Shown: positions 7,931 to 16,036, counted from the first letter of the stretch. The stretch: DNA of 64,000 nt from Sphingopyxis sp. (GCF_016704835.1 NZ_JADIZJ010000021.1:372001-436000), one strand, 5' to 3'. Program-made: numbers and translations. The notes: generated from the letters alone by a model not told the origin.

Positions 7931-8248
7931 TTAATCCTCCGCCGCGATCCGCACCTTTAACCCGTCGAGCGCCTCGCTAAACGGCAGCTGGCACGACAGG
8001 CGCGACATGGCGTCGCGGTCGGTGGTCGAATCGAGCAAGTCGTTCTCGTCCTCGCTCATCGCGGGCAGCTGATCCGCCGCACCCGCCTCGACATGGACAT
8101 GGCACGTCGCGCACGAACAGCAACCGCCGCACAGCGCCAGCAGTTCGTCGAACCCGGCATCGCGGATATTTTCCATCACTGTCAGGCTGGTGTCGCCTTC
8201 GATCTCATGTTCGGTTCCGTCACGCGTCACGACAATCAGCTTGGCCAT
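7931..8248 (-). CDS. 2Fe-2S ferredoxin, adrenodoxin type
   Basis: A 105-residue electron carrier. The ATG at 8248 follows a GGGGA ribosome site; an in-frame ATG at 8260 exists. The cluster ligands are visible as C-x5-C-x2-C within LCGGCCSCATCHVHV, plus a fourth Cys in RLSCQLP, the spacing of adrenodoxin or putidaredoxin-type ferredoxins. The N-terminus KLIVVTRDGTEHEIEG is the usual beta-grasp start. Such proteins feed electrons to cytochromes P450 or to Fe-S assembly; no partner reductase is adjacent, so the client is unknown. Confidence 0.9.
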   Translation of the reverse strand: MAKLIVVTRDGTEHEIEGDTSLTVMENIRDAGFDELLALCGGCCSCATCHVHVEAGAADQLPAMSEDENDLLDSTTDRDAMSRLSCQLPFSEALDGLKVRIAAED

Positions 8249-8349
8249 GCTAGTCCCCATATCTTCGATGTTGCTGGCGCTATGTCGCGCGTTGCACGGC
8301 AAATCAAGCACTGCTAGTGACGGATTGAGGAACAAAAAGGGAATATGAC

Positions 8350-8967
8350 ATGGGCTTGACCCAGCAGCAGTTGAACGCGGGCATCGATGCGCTCGCGGCG
8401 CTTGATCCGAACTTCGCGCGCGCGCTCGGCAACGCGGGCTATCCCGAACCGCGCATCCGCGCACCGGGTTACACCACCCTGCTTCGCACCATCGTCGGCC
8501 AGCAAGTCAGCGTGGCCGCCGCGAACTCGATCTGGAACAAACTTGAGGCGCAGTTCGGCGTAGGCTGCCCAGCCGAAGTCGTCGCAGTTGCCGATTTCGA
8601 CACGCTGCGCGCGTGCGGCCTGTCGGGCCAGAAACAAGGCTATGCCAAGAGTCTGGCGCAGCTGATCCTCGACGGCGAGCTCAAGTTCGACGCGCTGCCC
8701 GCCGACGACGAGGAAGCGATCGCGCTACTCACCAAGGTCAAGGGCATCGGCCGCTGGTCGGCCGAAATTTACCTGCTGTTTGCCGAGGGCCGTCCCGACA
8801 TCTGGCCCGCCGGCGATCTCGCGGTGCAGGAAGCCGTCGGCCGCATCCTCCAGCTCGGTGCACGTCCCAGCGAGAAGGCAGCGCGCGAACTCGCCGAACC
8901 CTGGCGCCCGCACCGCGGCGCCGCGGCGATTTTCAGCTGGCACTGCTATAATATGGCGGTGATTTAG
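8350..8967 (+). CDS. DNA-3-methyladenine glycosylase II-like (HhH-GPD)
   Basis: A 205-residue base-excision repair glycosylase of the AlkA class. TIVGQQVSVAAANSIWNKLE is the start of the HhH-GPD fold, LTKVKGIGRWSAEIYLLFA is the helix-hairpin-helix, and the Asp in WPAGDLAVQEAVGR is the catalytic carboxylate. It lacks the N-terminal TBP-like domain of E. coli AlkA, as many short alphaproteobacterial homologues do. It should excise alkylated purines. The gene stands alone, divergent from the ferredoxin gene. Confidence 0.88.
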   Translation: MGLTQQQLNAGIDALAALDPNFARALGNAGYPEPRIRAPGYTTLLRTIVGQQVSVAAANSIWNKLEAQFGVGCPAEVVAVADFDTLRACGLSGQKQGYAKSLAQLILDGELKFDALPADDEEAIALLTKVKGIGRWSAEIYLLFAEGRPDIWPAGDLAVQEAVGRILQLGARPSEKAARELAEPWRPHRGAAAIFSWHCYNMAVI

Positions 8968-9123
8968 AATCATGACCCTGGTTTGACCGTCCGCCACCCA
9001 ACCTCATCATTCCATGGGGGGGTGTACCTCGTCGCAGCGACAGTACGCTGGGTTCCCGCTATCACGCGAATGATGCAAGGATGGGATGATCATATTGGCA
9101 GTATGCGACCATCTCCTGACAGA

Positions 9124-9159
9124 AAAAGGGACGCGGCCTTCGCTGACCGCGTCCCTTTT
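9124..9159 (-). terminator. Intrinsic terminator of the parA-RHH-SPOR operon
   Basis: A perfect 13-bp stem AAAAGGGACGCGG (9124-9136) with CCGCGTCCCTTTT (9147-9159). On the minus strand it is followed by a T-rich tract, so it ends transcription of the gene finishing at 9193. The A/T ends make it potentially bidirectional, serving the glycosylase gene from the other side. Confidence 0.8.
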
Positions 9160-9192
9160 CCGTGGATCCCGCCGACAGGCTGGGAAACTCAA

Positions 9193-10584
9193 TTACCTTG
9201 AAGCGAGCCGCAGTGCGCCGGCTTTCGATGCCCACCGGATGCTCTCGCTGCCGCCCATCGCGCGGATGAAGCAGGTCTGACCGTGCGCTTTCAGTTCGCG
9301 GCACAGATTATTCGCATCGGTGCGCGTCGCCAGACCATTCACCGTCAAGCGATAAAAGGTTCGACCATTGACCGTCGCGGCGTGGCTCGATGCCGGGAAA
9401 TTGGCGAGCACGCTGTTCCGTTTTTTCAAGCCACCCCATTTTTCCTTGGCAATGCCCAGGCTGTCATAGGCGCCGAGCTGCACCGCCCAGCCGTTGGGCT
9501 TTTGGGCATTGAACGCCATCGCCTTCGGGATCAGCACGGTCGCCAGTTCCAGCGCCTGTTGCTGCGCTGGACGGATACGACCCTCGCCCGCGACGCGCGG
9601 AGCGGCGCGATAGGGGGCTGCGTCGGCCATGATGACTTCGCCCGCGGCCTTCGGCTGCGGCAATTCGGTGACCGGCACGACGCCATCGGCGGTGCGTTCG
9701 GGCATCGGCAGCTCGACGCTGCGGATCGCGCTGCTGGCATCGGCCAGCACCGGCGGCGGCGGCGCATAGGCGGCGACTGGCGCCGGATCGGCGCTCGCGA
9801 GTTCGACCGCCGGTGCGGCGGCCGCCATCTGCGTCTCGCCATAATTGCTGAGCGCAAGGCGAACCGGCATCCCGGCATCCTCCTGCGCCGTGGTGCCGAT
9901 CAGGCTCGCGACACGCAGTTGCGCGTTCGGGCTTTCGGCCAGTTTCGACCATTCCAGCATCCGCGCTTCGAGCTTGGCGGGCGACAGGTCCTGCGACGCC
10001 AGGATCCGCGCCTGCGCCCAGCGCCCGGAGAGAGCAAAGGCGAGCGCCAGATTCTGCCGCGTCCGCGCGCCGGCATCGGGTTCACGCGCCGCGTCGGTCA
10101 AAACATAGATCGAACCTTCGCTGTCCCCGGCCAGTGCCAGCGCCAACCCGATGTCGGACGCCGGTACGGTGTCGCGGTGCGCCTGAAGCAGCGAAATCGC
10201 CTCGGCGCTCTTGCCCTGCGCAATCTGCGCCAGCGTCAGGGCGATAATCGTATTGCTGTCGGTCGCGCCCAGTTCCATCGCTTCGGCGAGCGCTGCGGTG
10301 GCCGATGCAAAACGGCCGTCGTTGAGGTACGCCTGTCCCAGCAGCGCGCGATAGCTCGCGTCGCGCGGGTTTCCAGCAACCGCGGCTTCGGCCAGGCCGA
10401 CCGCCTTGGTGACTTTCCCGGCTTCGAGCGCCGCGCGCGCCTGATCCGCCGACTTGGCGGCGACCGCGGGTTTCCCCGCGGCGCGCGACGGCGCCTCGGC
10501 CATCGCGCCCATCCCGCTGCATCCGGTGGCGACGCTCAGCACAAAGCCCGAAACGGCGAGGTTCATCAGCATTTTGCGGTTCAT
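9193..10584 (-). CDS. TPR and SPOR-domain lipoprotein
   Basis: 463 residues from the ATG at 10584 (AGGGGA upstream). The N-terminus is a lipoprotein signal with lipobox VATGC near residue 22. A TPR region (about 45-210: AAVAGNPRDASYRALLGQAY, ALAEAMELGA) is followed by a Pro/Ala-rich linker. A C-terminal SPOR domain (about 365-445, starting WAVQLGAYDS and containing FYRLTVNGLATRTDANNLC) should bind denuded peptidoglycan glycans at the division septum. The protein is expected in the periplasm, anchored to a membrane. It is the third gene of an operon with an RHH protein and a ParA ATPase (23-bp gap), which suggests a link between cytoplasmic positioning and the cell wall. Confidence 0.8.
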   Translation of the reverse strand: MNRKMLMNLAVSGFVLSVATGCSGMGAMAEAPSRAAGKPAVAAKSADQARAALEAGKVTKAVGLAEAAVAGNPRDASYRALLGQAYLNDGRFASATAALAEAMELGATDSNTIIALTLAQIAQGKSAEAISLLQAHRDTVPASDIGLALALAGDSEGSIYVLTDAAREPDAGARTRQNLALAFALSGRWAQARILASQDLSPAKLEARMLEWSKLAESPNAQLRVASLIGTTAQEDAGMPVRLALSNYGETQMAAAAPAVELASADPAPVAAYAPPPPVLADASSAIRSVELPMPERTADGVVPVTELPQPKAAGEVIMADAAPYRAAPRVAGEGRIRPAQQQALELATVLIPKAMAFNAQKPNGWAVQLGAYDSLGIAKEKWGGLKKRNSVLANFPASSHAATVNGRTFYRLTVNGLATRTDANNLCRELKAHGQTCFIRAMGGSESIRWASKAGALRLASR

Positions 10585-10607
10585 CTTAGGGTCCCCTTTG
10601 GACTGGT

Positions 10608-11288
10608 TCAGCGCGGCATTGTCTGGCGCGATGGGCGTGCTGCCGGCAGGCGGCTCGCCATCGCGTCGATTTCGGGCAGCGTGGTCAGATATTCGTCGAG
10701 CAGGTCGGTCAGGATCACCTGCGACGACCGGTTCGTCACCGCGCTCGCCAACCGCAGCCGCAGATGGCGTTCGGCGTCGAGGCGCAGCGTGAAGGCCGCC
10801 TTTTCGCGCGCCCGCAGCGCGCGCGGCGCCTTTTCCTTCTTCGCTTTCGGCTCGGGCCGCGCTTCGACCTTGCGCGCCACGGCGGCGACGCGATCGATCA
10901 GCGATTCCTGCTGGCGAACGATTTCAGGAACTTCATGCGCTTCGGCTTCAAAAGCATCGGCGCCATAATCTACGGCCGCATAATCCTCGGCAACCGCATC
11001 GGTCAGTTCATGGCCGACGCTGTCGTCGACGGCATGTTCGGCCTCGACATTATGCGCCAGCACCGAACCGGTGAGCAGTGGCTTGAGGTCGAGCATCCGC
11101 GCCGGTTCGCCCGACTGGTCGGGATCGACGTCATAGCCCATGTCGTTCCAGCCAAGATCGTCATAGCCGACCGAATTGACGGGTGCGGGACCGCTGCCCA
11201 GCGGCTGGCGGCGCATGGCTGGCCGTGCGCCACCCTTGCGGGCCAGCAGTCCGGCGCTCAGCGATGCGAGGGGTTTGGGTTCGCCCAT
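10608..11288 (-). CDS. Ribbon-helix-helix-like partner of orphan ParA
   Basis: 226 residues from the ATG at 11288 with GGGAGGG 10 nt upstream. The basic N-terminus (LSAGLLARKGGARPAMRR) is followed by a long acidic, probably disordered middle (about 45-130). A C-terminal segment AAFTLRLDAERHLRLRLASA, then SSQVILTDLLDEYL (about 165-210), reads as a ribbon-helix-helix DNA-binding fold. The arrangement, RHH at the C-terminus and basic flexible N-terminus, parallels ParG-type partners whose tails stimulate ParF/ParA ATPases. It lies 17 bp downstream of the ParA gene. The name is inferred from context; the family is described in databases, as far as I know, only as hypothetical. Confidence 0.6.
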   Translation of the reverse strand: MGEPKPLASLSAGLLARKGGARPAMRRQPLGSGPAPVNSVGYDDLGWNDMGYDVDPDQSGEPARMLDLKPLLTGSVLAHNVEAEHAVDDSVGHELTDAVAEDYAAVDYGADAFEAEAHEVPEIVRQQESLIDRVAAVARKVEARPEPKAKKEKAPRALRAREKAAFTLRLDAERHLRLRLASAVTNRSSQVILTDLLDEYLTTLPEIDAMASRLPAARPSRQTMPR

Positions 11289-11305
11289 GGTTCCGATCCC
11301 TCCCG

Positions 11306-12028
11306 TCACTGGCCAGCGATGCGGCGGCCGAAGCCACCGCCCATCGGACGGACCGCGCCATAATTGCCCTGCGTCGGGATCGGCGCGGCAAAGATGGTGC
11401 GGCGGAAATTCTTTTCGAGCCGGTCGCTCATATAGGTCCACAGCTGGCGGATCTCTTCGGCCGAGCGGCCATTGGGATCGACTTCCATCACCGTTCGCCC
11501 GTCGATCATCGACGCGGCATAGTCGGTGCGGTGGTGCAAGGTGATCGGAGCGACGGTGCCGTGCTGCGACAATGCAACCGCGGCTTCGCTGGTGATCTTG
11601 GCCTTCGGCGTCGCGCCGTTGACCACGAATACCAGTGGCTTGCCGGCGCGTTCGCAAAGGTCAACGGTAGCGCCAACGGCGCGCAGATCGTGCGGACTGG
11701 GCCGGGTCGGGACGACGATCAGTTCGGCGACCGAAATCACGCTCTGGATCGCCATCGTAATCGCCGGCGGCGTATCGATGACTGCGAGTTTGAAGCCCTG
11801 CTGACGCAGAATTTCCAGATCCGAAGCAAGCCGCGCCACGGTCGTCTGGGCAAAGGCCGGCAGATCGGTCTCGCGCTCGTTCCACCAGTCGGCGAGCGAG
11901 CCCTGCGGATCGATATCGATCAGGACGACCGGACCCGCTCCCGCAAGCTGCGCCTGTACCGCGAGATGCCCCGACAAGGTCGTTTTTCCCGACCCGCCTT
12001 TTTGTGAAGCCAATGCCAAAACGCGCAC
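11306..12028 (-). CDS. Orphan ParA-family ATPase
   Basis: 240 residues from a GTG start with GGGGGA upstream. The deviant Walker A KGGSGKTT with signature lysine is at residues 10-17, Walker A' is VLIDIDPQGSLADWW, and Walker B is LAVIDTPPA. Such ATPases dimerise on ATP, bind DNA non-specifically and position cargo. No parB or parS-like gene lies beside it; instead it sits first in an operon with an RHH protein and a SPOR lipoprotein. That excludes the canonical chromosomal parAB locus and suggests either a ParFG-like DNA-positioning pair or a cargo-positioning system tied to the envelope. Confidence 0.85.
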   Translation of the reverse strand: MRVLALASQKGGSGKTTLSGHLAVQAQLAGAGPVVLIDIDPQGSLADWWNERETDLPAFAQTTVARLASDLEILRQQGFKLAVIDTPPAITMAIQSVISVAELIVVPTRPSPHDLRAVGATVDLCERAGKPLVFVVNGATPKAKITSEAAVALSQHGTVAPITLHHRTDYAASMIDGRTVMEVDPNGRSAEEIRQLWTYMSDRLEKNFRRTIFAAPIPTQGNYGAVRPMGGGFGRRIAGQ

Positions 12029-12271
12029 AGCTGTCCCCCTGAAAAACCACGAATTGGCGGTGGAATGCCATGCGGGGCGCTAAAATTGAGTTAACGATGA
12101 TAAAAAGAAGGTGAACGGCTCGCTCGCCATCGTGGTTAACAAGACCTCAAGAGAGACTTGTCCCGAAATGGATCAAATATCGCCTCTGGTGCAGCTTGCT
12201 AACGCGGTGTTAGCCAATTCACGCTAAGAAACCGTCGGGGACTGCAGCGATGCAAGTCATTGGAGAATAAG
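12029..12271. promoter_or_regulatory. Divergent control region between parA and Sel1-SPOR genes
   Basis: 243 bp, AT-richer than its neighbours. It contains GCTAAC-N5-GTTAGC (12198-12214), an inverted repeat, and a spaced pair GTTAACGAT (about 12091-12099) with ATCGTGGTTAAC (about 12129-12140). Both are plausible operators; the RHH protein of the operon is an obvious candidate ligand, but that is inference. I do not see a strong sigma-70 promoter. Confidence 0.4.
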
Positions 12272-13435
12272 ATGCGACCATTCCGCACCGCCGTTTCGCT
12301 GGCGCTGCCGCTGATTGCGGCGACAGTGCTGACCGCACCCGCCCATGCCGACGTCAAGGACGGCGTCGATGCCTGGCAGCGCGGCGATTATCAGGGCGCC
12401 GTCGCCCAATGGCGCCCCGCCGCGCTCGCTGGCGATGCCGATGCGCAGTTCAACCTGGGTCAGGCCTATAAGCTCGGCCGCGGCGTGCCCGCCGATCTGG
12501 CGCAGGCCGAGGCCTGGTACCGCCGCGCCGCGAAACAGGGGCATTTGCAGGCCGAAGATAATCTGGGTCTCGTCCTGTTCACCGCCAACCGCCGCGACGA
12601 AGCGATGCCCTTCATCCTCCGCTCGGCCGAACGCGGCGAGCCGCGGGCGCAATATGTCCTTGGCACCGCCCACTTCAACGGCGACCTTGCCGCGCGGGAC
12701 TGGCCGCGCGCCTATGCGCTGACCAAGCGCGCCAGCGACGCCGGGCTGAGCGTCGCCTCGGCGCGGCTGGCGCAGCTCGACAGCCTGATCCCGCTCGACC
12801 AGCGCCAGCGCGGGCTCGCGATGCTGCCAGAAATCGAAAAGAACGAGGCGCGCGCACGCCTGTCCGCGGTCAACGCTGCGGCACCGCCTGCCGCAAAGGC
12901 GGCCCCTGCCTCGCCGATCAAGACCGCCAGCCTGCCCGCCTCGGTTCCCGGCGCCAGCTACACGCCGCCGCCGGTGATCGCGACCCCGGCCCCCTTGACG
13001 CCCGCCGCGCAGGCCGCCGCGCTCGCCGCTGCCGAAGCCACCGCGGCGGCCGATGCAGCCAAGGCAAAGCCCGGCACGACCTATGCGCCGCCGCCCGCCA
13101 GCGGCAAGCTGCCGCCCACTCCGGCCAAAACCAAGCCGCCCCTCAACACCGAACCCATCATGGTCCGCGAAACCCCGACCCCGGCCCGCCCCGGCGGCGG
13201 CAACAGCCCTTGGCGAGCACAGCTCGGCGCGTTCGGGGTAGAGGCCAATGCGCGAAACCTCTGGACGTCGCTCGGCAAAAAATACCCTGCCGTGGCCGAG
13301 CGTCAGCCGACCTACTTCAAGACCGGCAAGGTCACCCGCCTCCAGACCGGCGGCTTTGCCAACAAGGGCGAAGCCAACAACTTCTGCGCCGCGCTTACCA
13401 AGGGCGGGCAGGCCTGTCTGGTCGTCGATAAATAA
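12272..13435 (+). CDS. Sel1-repeat and SPOR-domain secreted protein
   Basis: 387 residues from the ATG at 12272 (GGAG 7 nt upstream; a TTG at 12260 is possible). A cleavable signal peptide ends near APAHADV. Three or four Sel1-like repeats follow (about 30-170: AALAGDADAQFNLGQAYKLG, WYRRAAKQGHLQAEDNLGLV), then an Ala/Pro-rich linker, then a C-terminal SPOR domain (about 315-387: PWRAQLGAFGVEANARNLW to NFCAALTKGGQACLV). Expected in the periplasm at the septum or on peptidoglycan. It is divergent from the ParA operon, whose last gene also has a SPOR domain, so the two probably act in the same process. Confidence 0.82.
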   Translation: MRPFRTAVSLALPLIAATVLTAPAHADVKDGVDAWQRGDYQGAVAQWRPAALAGDADAQFNLGQAYKLGRGVPADLAQAEAWYRRAAKQGHLQAEDNLGLVLFTANRRDEAMPFILRSAERGEPRAQYVLGTAHFNGDLAARDWPRAYALTKRASDAGLSVASARLAQLDSLIPLDQRQRGLAMLPEIEKNEARARLSAVNAAAPPAAKAAPASPIKTASLPASVPGASYTPPPVIATPAPLTPAAQAAALAAAEATAAADAAKAKPGTTYAPPPASGKLPPTPAKTKPPLNTEPIMVRETPTPARPGGGNSPWRAQLGAFGVEANARNLWTSLGKKYPAVAERQPTYFKTGKVTRLQTGGFANKGEANNFCAALTKGGQACLVVDK

Positions 13436-13443
13436 GGCCAAAT

Positions 13444-13572
13444 CCTCCCTGTGACGAAGTCTTGGGGGGGCCGCTCGCGAAGCGTGGGGTGGAGGGACAG
13501 CGACGGCAGCGCCAGGGGCCCTCCGTCAGTCCTGCGGACTGCGACCTGCCCACGGCTTCGCCGCAGGGAAGA
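13444..13572. repeat. Palindromic repeat, family D copy 1
   Basis: TCCTCCCTGT, GGGGGGGCCGCTC, CCCTCCGTCAG and a closing CGCAGGGAAGATT make an extended imperfect hairpin between the convergent SPOR and beta-lactamase genes. A related copy is at 16037-16170. Confidence 0.6.
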
Positions 13573-13583
13573 TTGAGAACAAG

Positions 13584-14447
13584 CTACTTCGTCTTCTCCG
13601 CCGCCAATCGCTTCGCCAGCGCTTCGCGCGACCGGTCGGCATAAGCACGGCACGCCCCCGGATCGGCACGATACCGCCCCTCGCCCGCATTGTCGGGATG
13701 CGCAGAAATCAGGATGTCGCAGCTCAGTGCCACCATCGTCCGATAACTTTGCGCAAAGCCCGCCACGAACGGCGCTCCCGCAGGGCTGCTGAACCTGTAA
13801 TCGTCCGCCGACACCGGATTCAGGCTCGACGCAAAGACGATCACCTTGCACCTCTTGCCCTCGCACGCCTGCCAGCTCCAGCTCATGCTGCCCATCGTAT
13901 GCCCCGGCGTCGCATGCGCGGTGATGGCGGTCTTGCCCAGCGTCATCACCTCGCCATCATTCATCACGCGCATGGGCGTCGTCACCGCGGGCCAGCTGCC
14001 GCCAAAGGCCAGCTGCGGATCGTCGGCGGCGTGGCGTCCCGACTTCAACCCCTCGGCCCCGCGCGCGCTCGCCACCACGGTCGCGCCGGTGTCGCGCGCC
14101 AGCGCCGCGAGCCCGCCGGCATGGTCGAAATGCGGCTCGGTGCTCAGAATAAATTTGATGTCTCTGGGGTCGAATCCCAGCGTGCGAATATTGGCCAGAA
14201 TCGCGGGCGCCGCCTGCGGCAAGGCGCCATCGATCAGCACCAGCCCATCGCCGGTATCGATCAGTGCGACGCTCATCCCGCCGAACCCGACCAGATAGCC
14301 GTTACCATAAATTTTCTCGGGCGGCACAGGCGCCAGCCATTCAGCTGATCGCGATGTCGTAATCGGCTGCGTGAGCGGATCGACCGCCGGAACCGGCGTC
14401 CCACTCGCCGCCGCCAGCCACGCCATAAGACTGATTGTTTCGAACAT
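13584..14447 (-). CDS. Subclass B3 metallo-beta-lactamase with active-site Glu (B3-E type)
   Basis: 287 residues from the ATG at 14447 (GGAG 8 nt upstream), with a short N-terminal export-like segment. It hydrolyses beta-lactams if family function holds. The zinc ligands are TEPHFDH (Glu104, His106, Asp108, His109), His183 in TPGHTMGSMSW, and His250 in ISAHPDNAG. In ordinary B3 enzymes the first motif is HxHxDH; here His116 (standard numbering) is Glu, with codon GAG at 14138-14136. B3-E enzymes with this change are known, first characterised from Sphingobium (SIE-1). The gene is divergent from an AmpR-like regulator across 94 bp, which argues for a real, inducible beta-lactamase. Confidence 0.88.
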   Translation of the reverse strand: MFETISLMAWLAAASGTPVPAVDPLTQPITTSRSAEWLAPVPPEKIYGNGYLVGFGGMSVALIDTGDGLVLIDGALPQAAPAILANIRTLGFDPRDIKFILSTEPHFDHAGGLAALARDTGATVVASARGAEGLKSGRHAADDPQLAFGGSWPAVTTPMRVMNDGEVMTLGKTAITAHATPGHTMGSMSWSWQACEGKRCKVIVFASSLNPVSADDYRFSSPAGAPFVAGFAQSYRTMVALSCDILISAHPDNAGEGRYRADPGACRAYADRSREALAKRLAAEKTK

Positions 14448-14541
14448 TTTCGTCTCCTTCGCGATGAGAATGCCAAGCCGACCCGCGTGTAACAAAGCAT
14501 CATTTCTCGACAAAGCCATGAGAATAATTGATACCTGCAAC
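14448..14541. promoter_or_regulatory. ampR/beta-lactamase divergent intergenic region
   Basis: 94 bp that must hold both promoters and the LysR-type operator. ATGAGAAT occurs twice in direct orientation (14465-14472 and 14518-14525), and the region is AT-richer near the ampR side (AGAATAATTGATAC). The architecture matches classical ampR-ampC control; the precise binding site cannot be set from one sequence. Confidence 0.5.
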
Positions 14542-15426
14542 ATGGACCGCGCCCAGCTCCCGCTCAACGCTCTTCGCGCTTTCGACTCCGCGGCGCGCCA
14601 CCTCAACTTCACCCGCGCCGCGATCGAACTGTGCGTCAGCCAGGGCGCCGTCAGCCATCAGGTGGCGCAGCTCGAACGCCGCCTCGGCACCCGCCTGTTC
14701 CACCGCCTGCCGCGCGGCCTCGCGCTCACCGACGAGGGGCATGCGCTTGTCCCCGTCGTCGCCGACGCCTTCGACCGCGTCGCCGCGACGCTCGACCAAT
14801 ATAGCGGCGGCCGCTTCCGCGAAGTGCTGAAAGTCGGCGTCGTCGGCACCTTCGCCACCGGCTGGCTGCTCCCGCGCCTCGACGCCTTCGCCCGCGCGCA
14901 TCCGGGCATCGACCTGCGCATCTCGACCAACAACAACCGCGTCGACCTCGCGGGCGAGGCGCTCGATTTCGCGATCCGTTTCGGCGACGGCGCCTGGCAC
15001 GGCACCCACGCCGAGCCGTTGCTCTCCGCGCCGATGACCCCGCTCTGCACCCCCACGATCGCCGCGCGGCTCCACACCCCCGCCGACCTGATCCCCGAAC
15101 GTCTGCTGCGCTCGTATCGCGCCGACGAATGGGCGCTGTGGTTCGCCGCAGCGGGTGTCCCCGTCCCAGTGCTGCGCGGCCCGATGTTCGACAGCTCGGC
15201 GCTGATGGCGACCGCCGCCACCGCTGGTCAGGGCATCGCGCTCGCCCCGCCTTCGATGTTCGCCCGCGAGCTCGCCGCTGAACTGCTCGTCCAGCCCTTC
15301 ACCACGACGATCGACGCCGGCCGCTACTGGCTCACCCGCCTGATGTCGCGCCCCGAAAGTGACGCGATGGCGCGGTTCAAGGCATGGCTGGCCGATGAAA
15401 TCGCGGGCGAGGGCAGCCGCGCGTAA
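14542..15426 (+). CDS. ampR: AmpR-type LysR transcriptional regulator
   Basis: 294 residues, close to the 291 of enterobacterial AmpR. The winged HTH is N-terminal (FTRAAIELCVSQGAVSHQVA). The effector domain follows AmpR almost segment by segment: LKVGVVGTFATGWLLPRLDA, LRISTNNNRVDLAGEALDFA, FGDGAWHGTHAEPLLSAPM, LLRSYRADEWALWF, and VQPFTTTIDAGRYWLTRLMS. AmpR senses muropeptides from peptidoglycan turnover and controls the divergent beta-lactamase gene. The start at 14542 is chosen because the family begins directly at PLNALRAFD. Confidence 0.88.
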   Translation: MDRAQLPLNALRAFDSAARHLNFTRAAIELCVSQGAVSHQVAQLERRLGTRLFHRLPRGLALTDEGHALVPVVADAFDRVAATLDQYSGGRFREVLKVGVVGTFATGWLLPRLDAFARAHPGIDLRISTNNNRVDLAGEALDFAIRFGDGAWHGTHAEPLLSAPMTPLCTPTIAARLHTPADLIPERLLRSYRADEWALWFAAAGVPVPVLRGPMFDSSALMATAATAGQGIALAPPSMFARELAAELLVQPFTTTIDAGRYWLTRLMSRPESDAMARFKAWLADEIAGEGSRA

Positions 15427-15493
15427 CCCGATGTGTGAAGGTCAGCCTTGGGGTAGTGAGTGGCGTTGCACCAACGGAGCAATTACGATCGGA

Positions 15494-15862
15494 TCAGTTA
15501 ATTCCGGGCTCGGCGGACGTTTCCCAGCCGTCATATTTTACTTCGTAGTGGGCTTCTATCTTCAGTGCGTCGCTGCGGAGCCGAGCGAGATCTTCAAGGC
15601 TTGTTGATTGTTCTCGTTCCAGCCAAAGATAAAATGAGCCGTCTTGCTCAGGACCACTCACGCTAACCAGCCGCCAACCAAGAGCGTCGACATCGCCCTT
15701 GAGGTCTTTGATCGGACCATCTTTTCCGACGAAATACGCGCTAATCGTCCGAACGACAGTGGCGACGTCCCCAGCTTGCTTCAGGGCATCTACGAGCTGA
15801 GCATCGGACGCCTCCTCCTTTGCAAGGCGCTCGGCCGCAATTGGAACGTGGTCCAAGTCCAT
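15494..15862 (-). CDS. RraB-like ribonuclease E inhibitor domain protein
   Basis: 122 residues from the ATG at 15862; in-frame starts at 15898 (ATG) and 15931 (GTG) would lengthen it, and the choice is uncertain. The C-terminal block HYEVKYDGWET matches the end of RraB (VEYDGWGTYFE in E. coli). The rest fits the RraB fold: DAQLVDALKQAGDVATVVRT, AYFVGKD, WLEREQSTSLEDLARLRSDA. RraB binds RNase E and inhibits it; whether this stand-alone alphaproteobacterial version does so is not known. Codon use and GC are slightly lower than in the neighbours. Confidence 0.6.
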   Translation of the reverse strand: MDLDHVPIAAERLAKEEASDAQLVDALKQAGDVATVVRTISAYFVGKDGPIKDLKGDVDALGWRLVSVSGPEQDGSFYLWLEREQSTSLEDLARLRSDALKIEAHYEVKYDGWETSAEPGIN

Positions 15863-15950
15863 CAAAAGGATTCCCAAGGTAGCGACGATCGAGAACATTT
15901 GTCTGAGGTGCCACCGACAGCGAATGTCCACAAGTGGTCGTTCTAAACCT

Positions 15951-16028
15951 TCGTCATCCGGGATTTGATCCGGAATCCATCAACGCGACGTAGCTGTGGA
16001 CCCCGGATCAAGTCCGGGATCACGACGA
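15951..16028. repeat. Palindromic intergenic repeat, family E
   Basis: TCGTCATCCGGGATTTGATC at the left and GACCCCGGATCAAGTCCGGGATCACGACGA at the right are inverted. It belongs to the common alphaproteobacterial CGTCAT...GGGATC class. It lies in a 329-bp stretch between the RraB-like gene and DUF2200 that otherwise holds only the family D repeat. Confidence 0.65.
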
Positions 16029-16036
16029 GGAGAATA

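Noticed and set aside
8980..9110. Possible palindromic repeat in the gap after the alkA-like gene
   Set aside because: The CGCTGGGTTCCCGCTATCACGCGAATGA stretch resembles one arm of a common repeat, but I found no convincing inverted partner.
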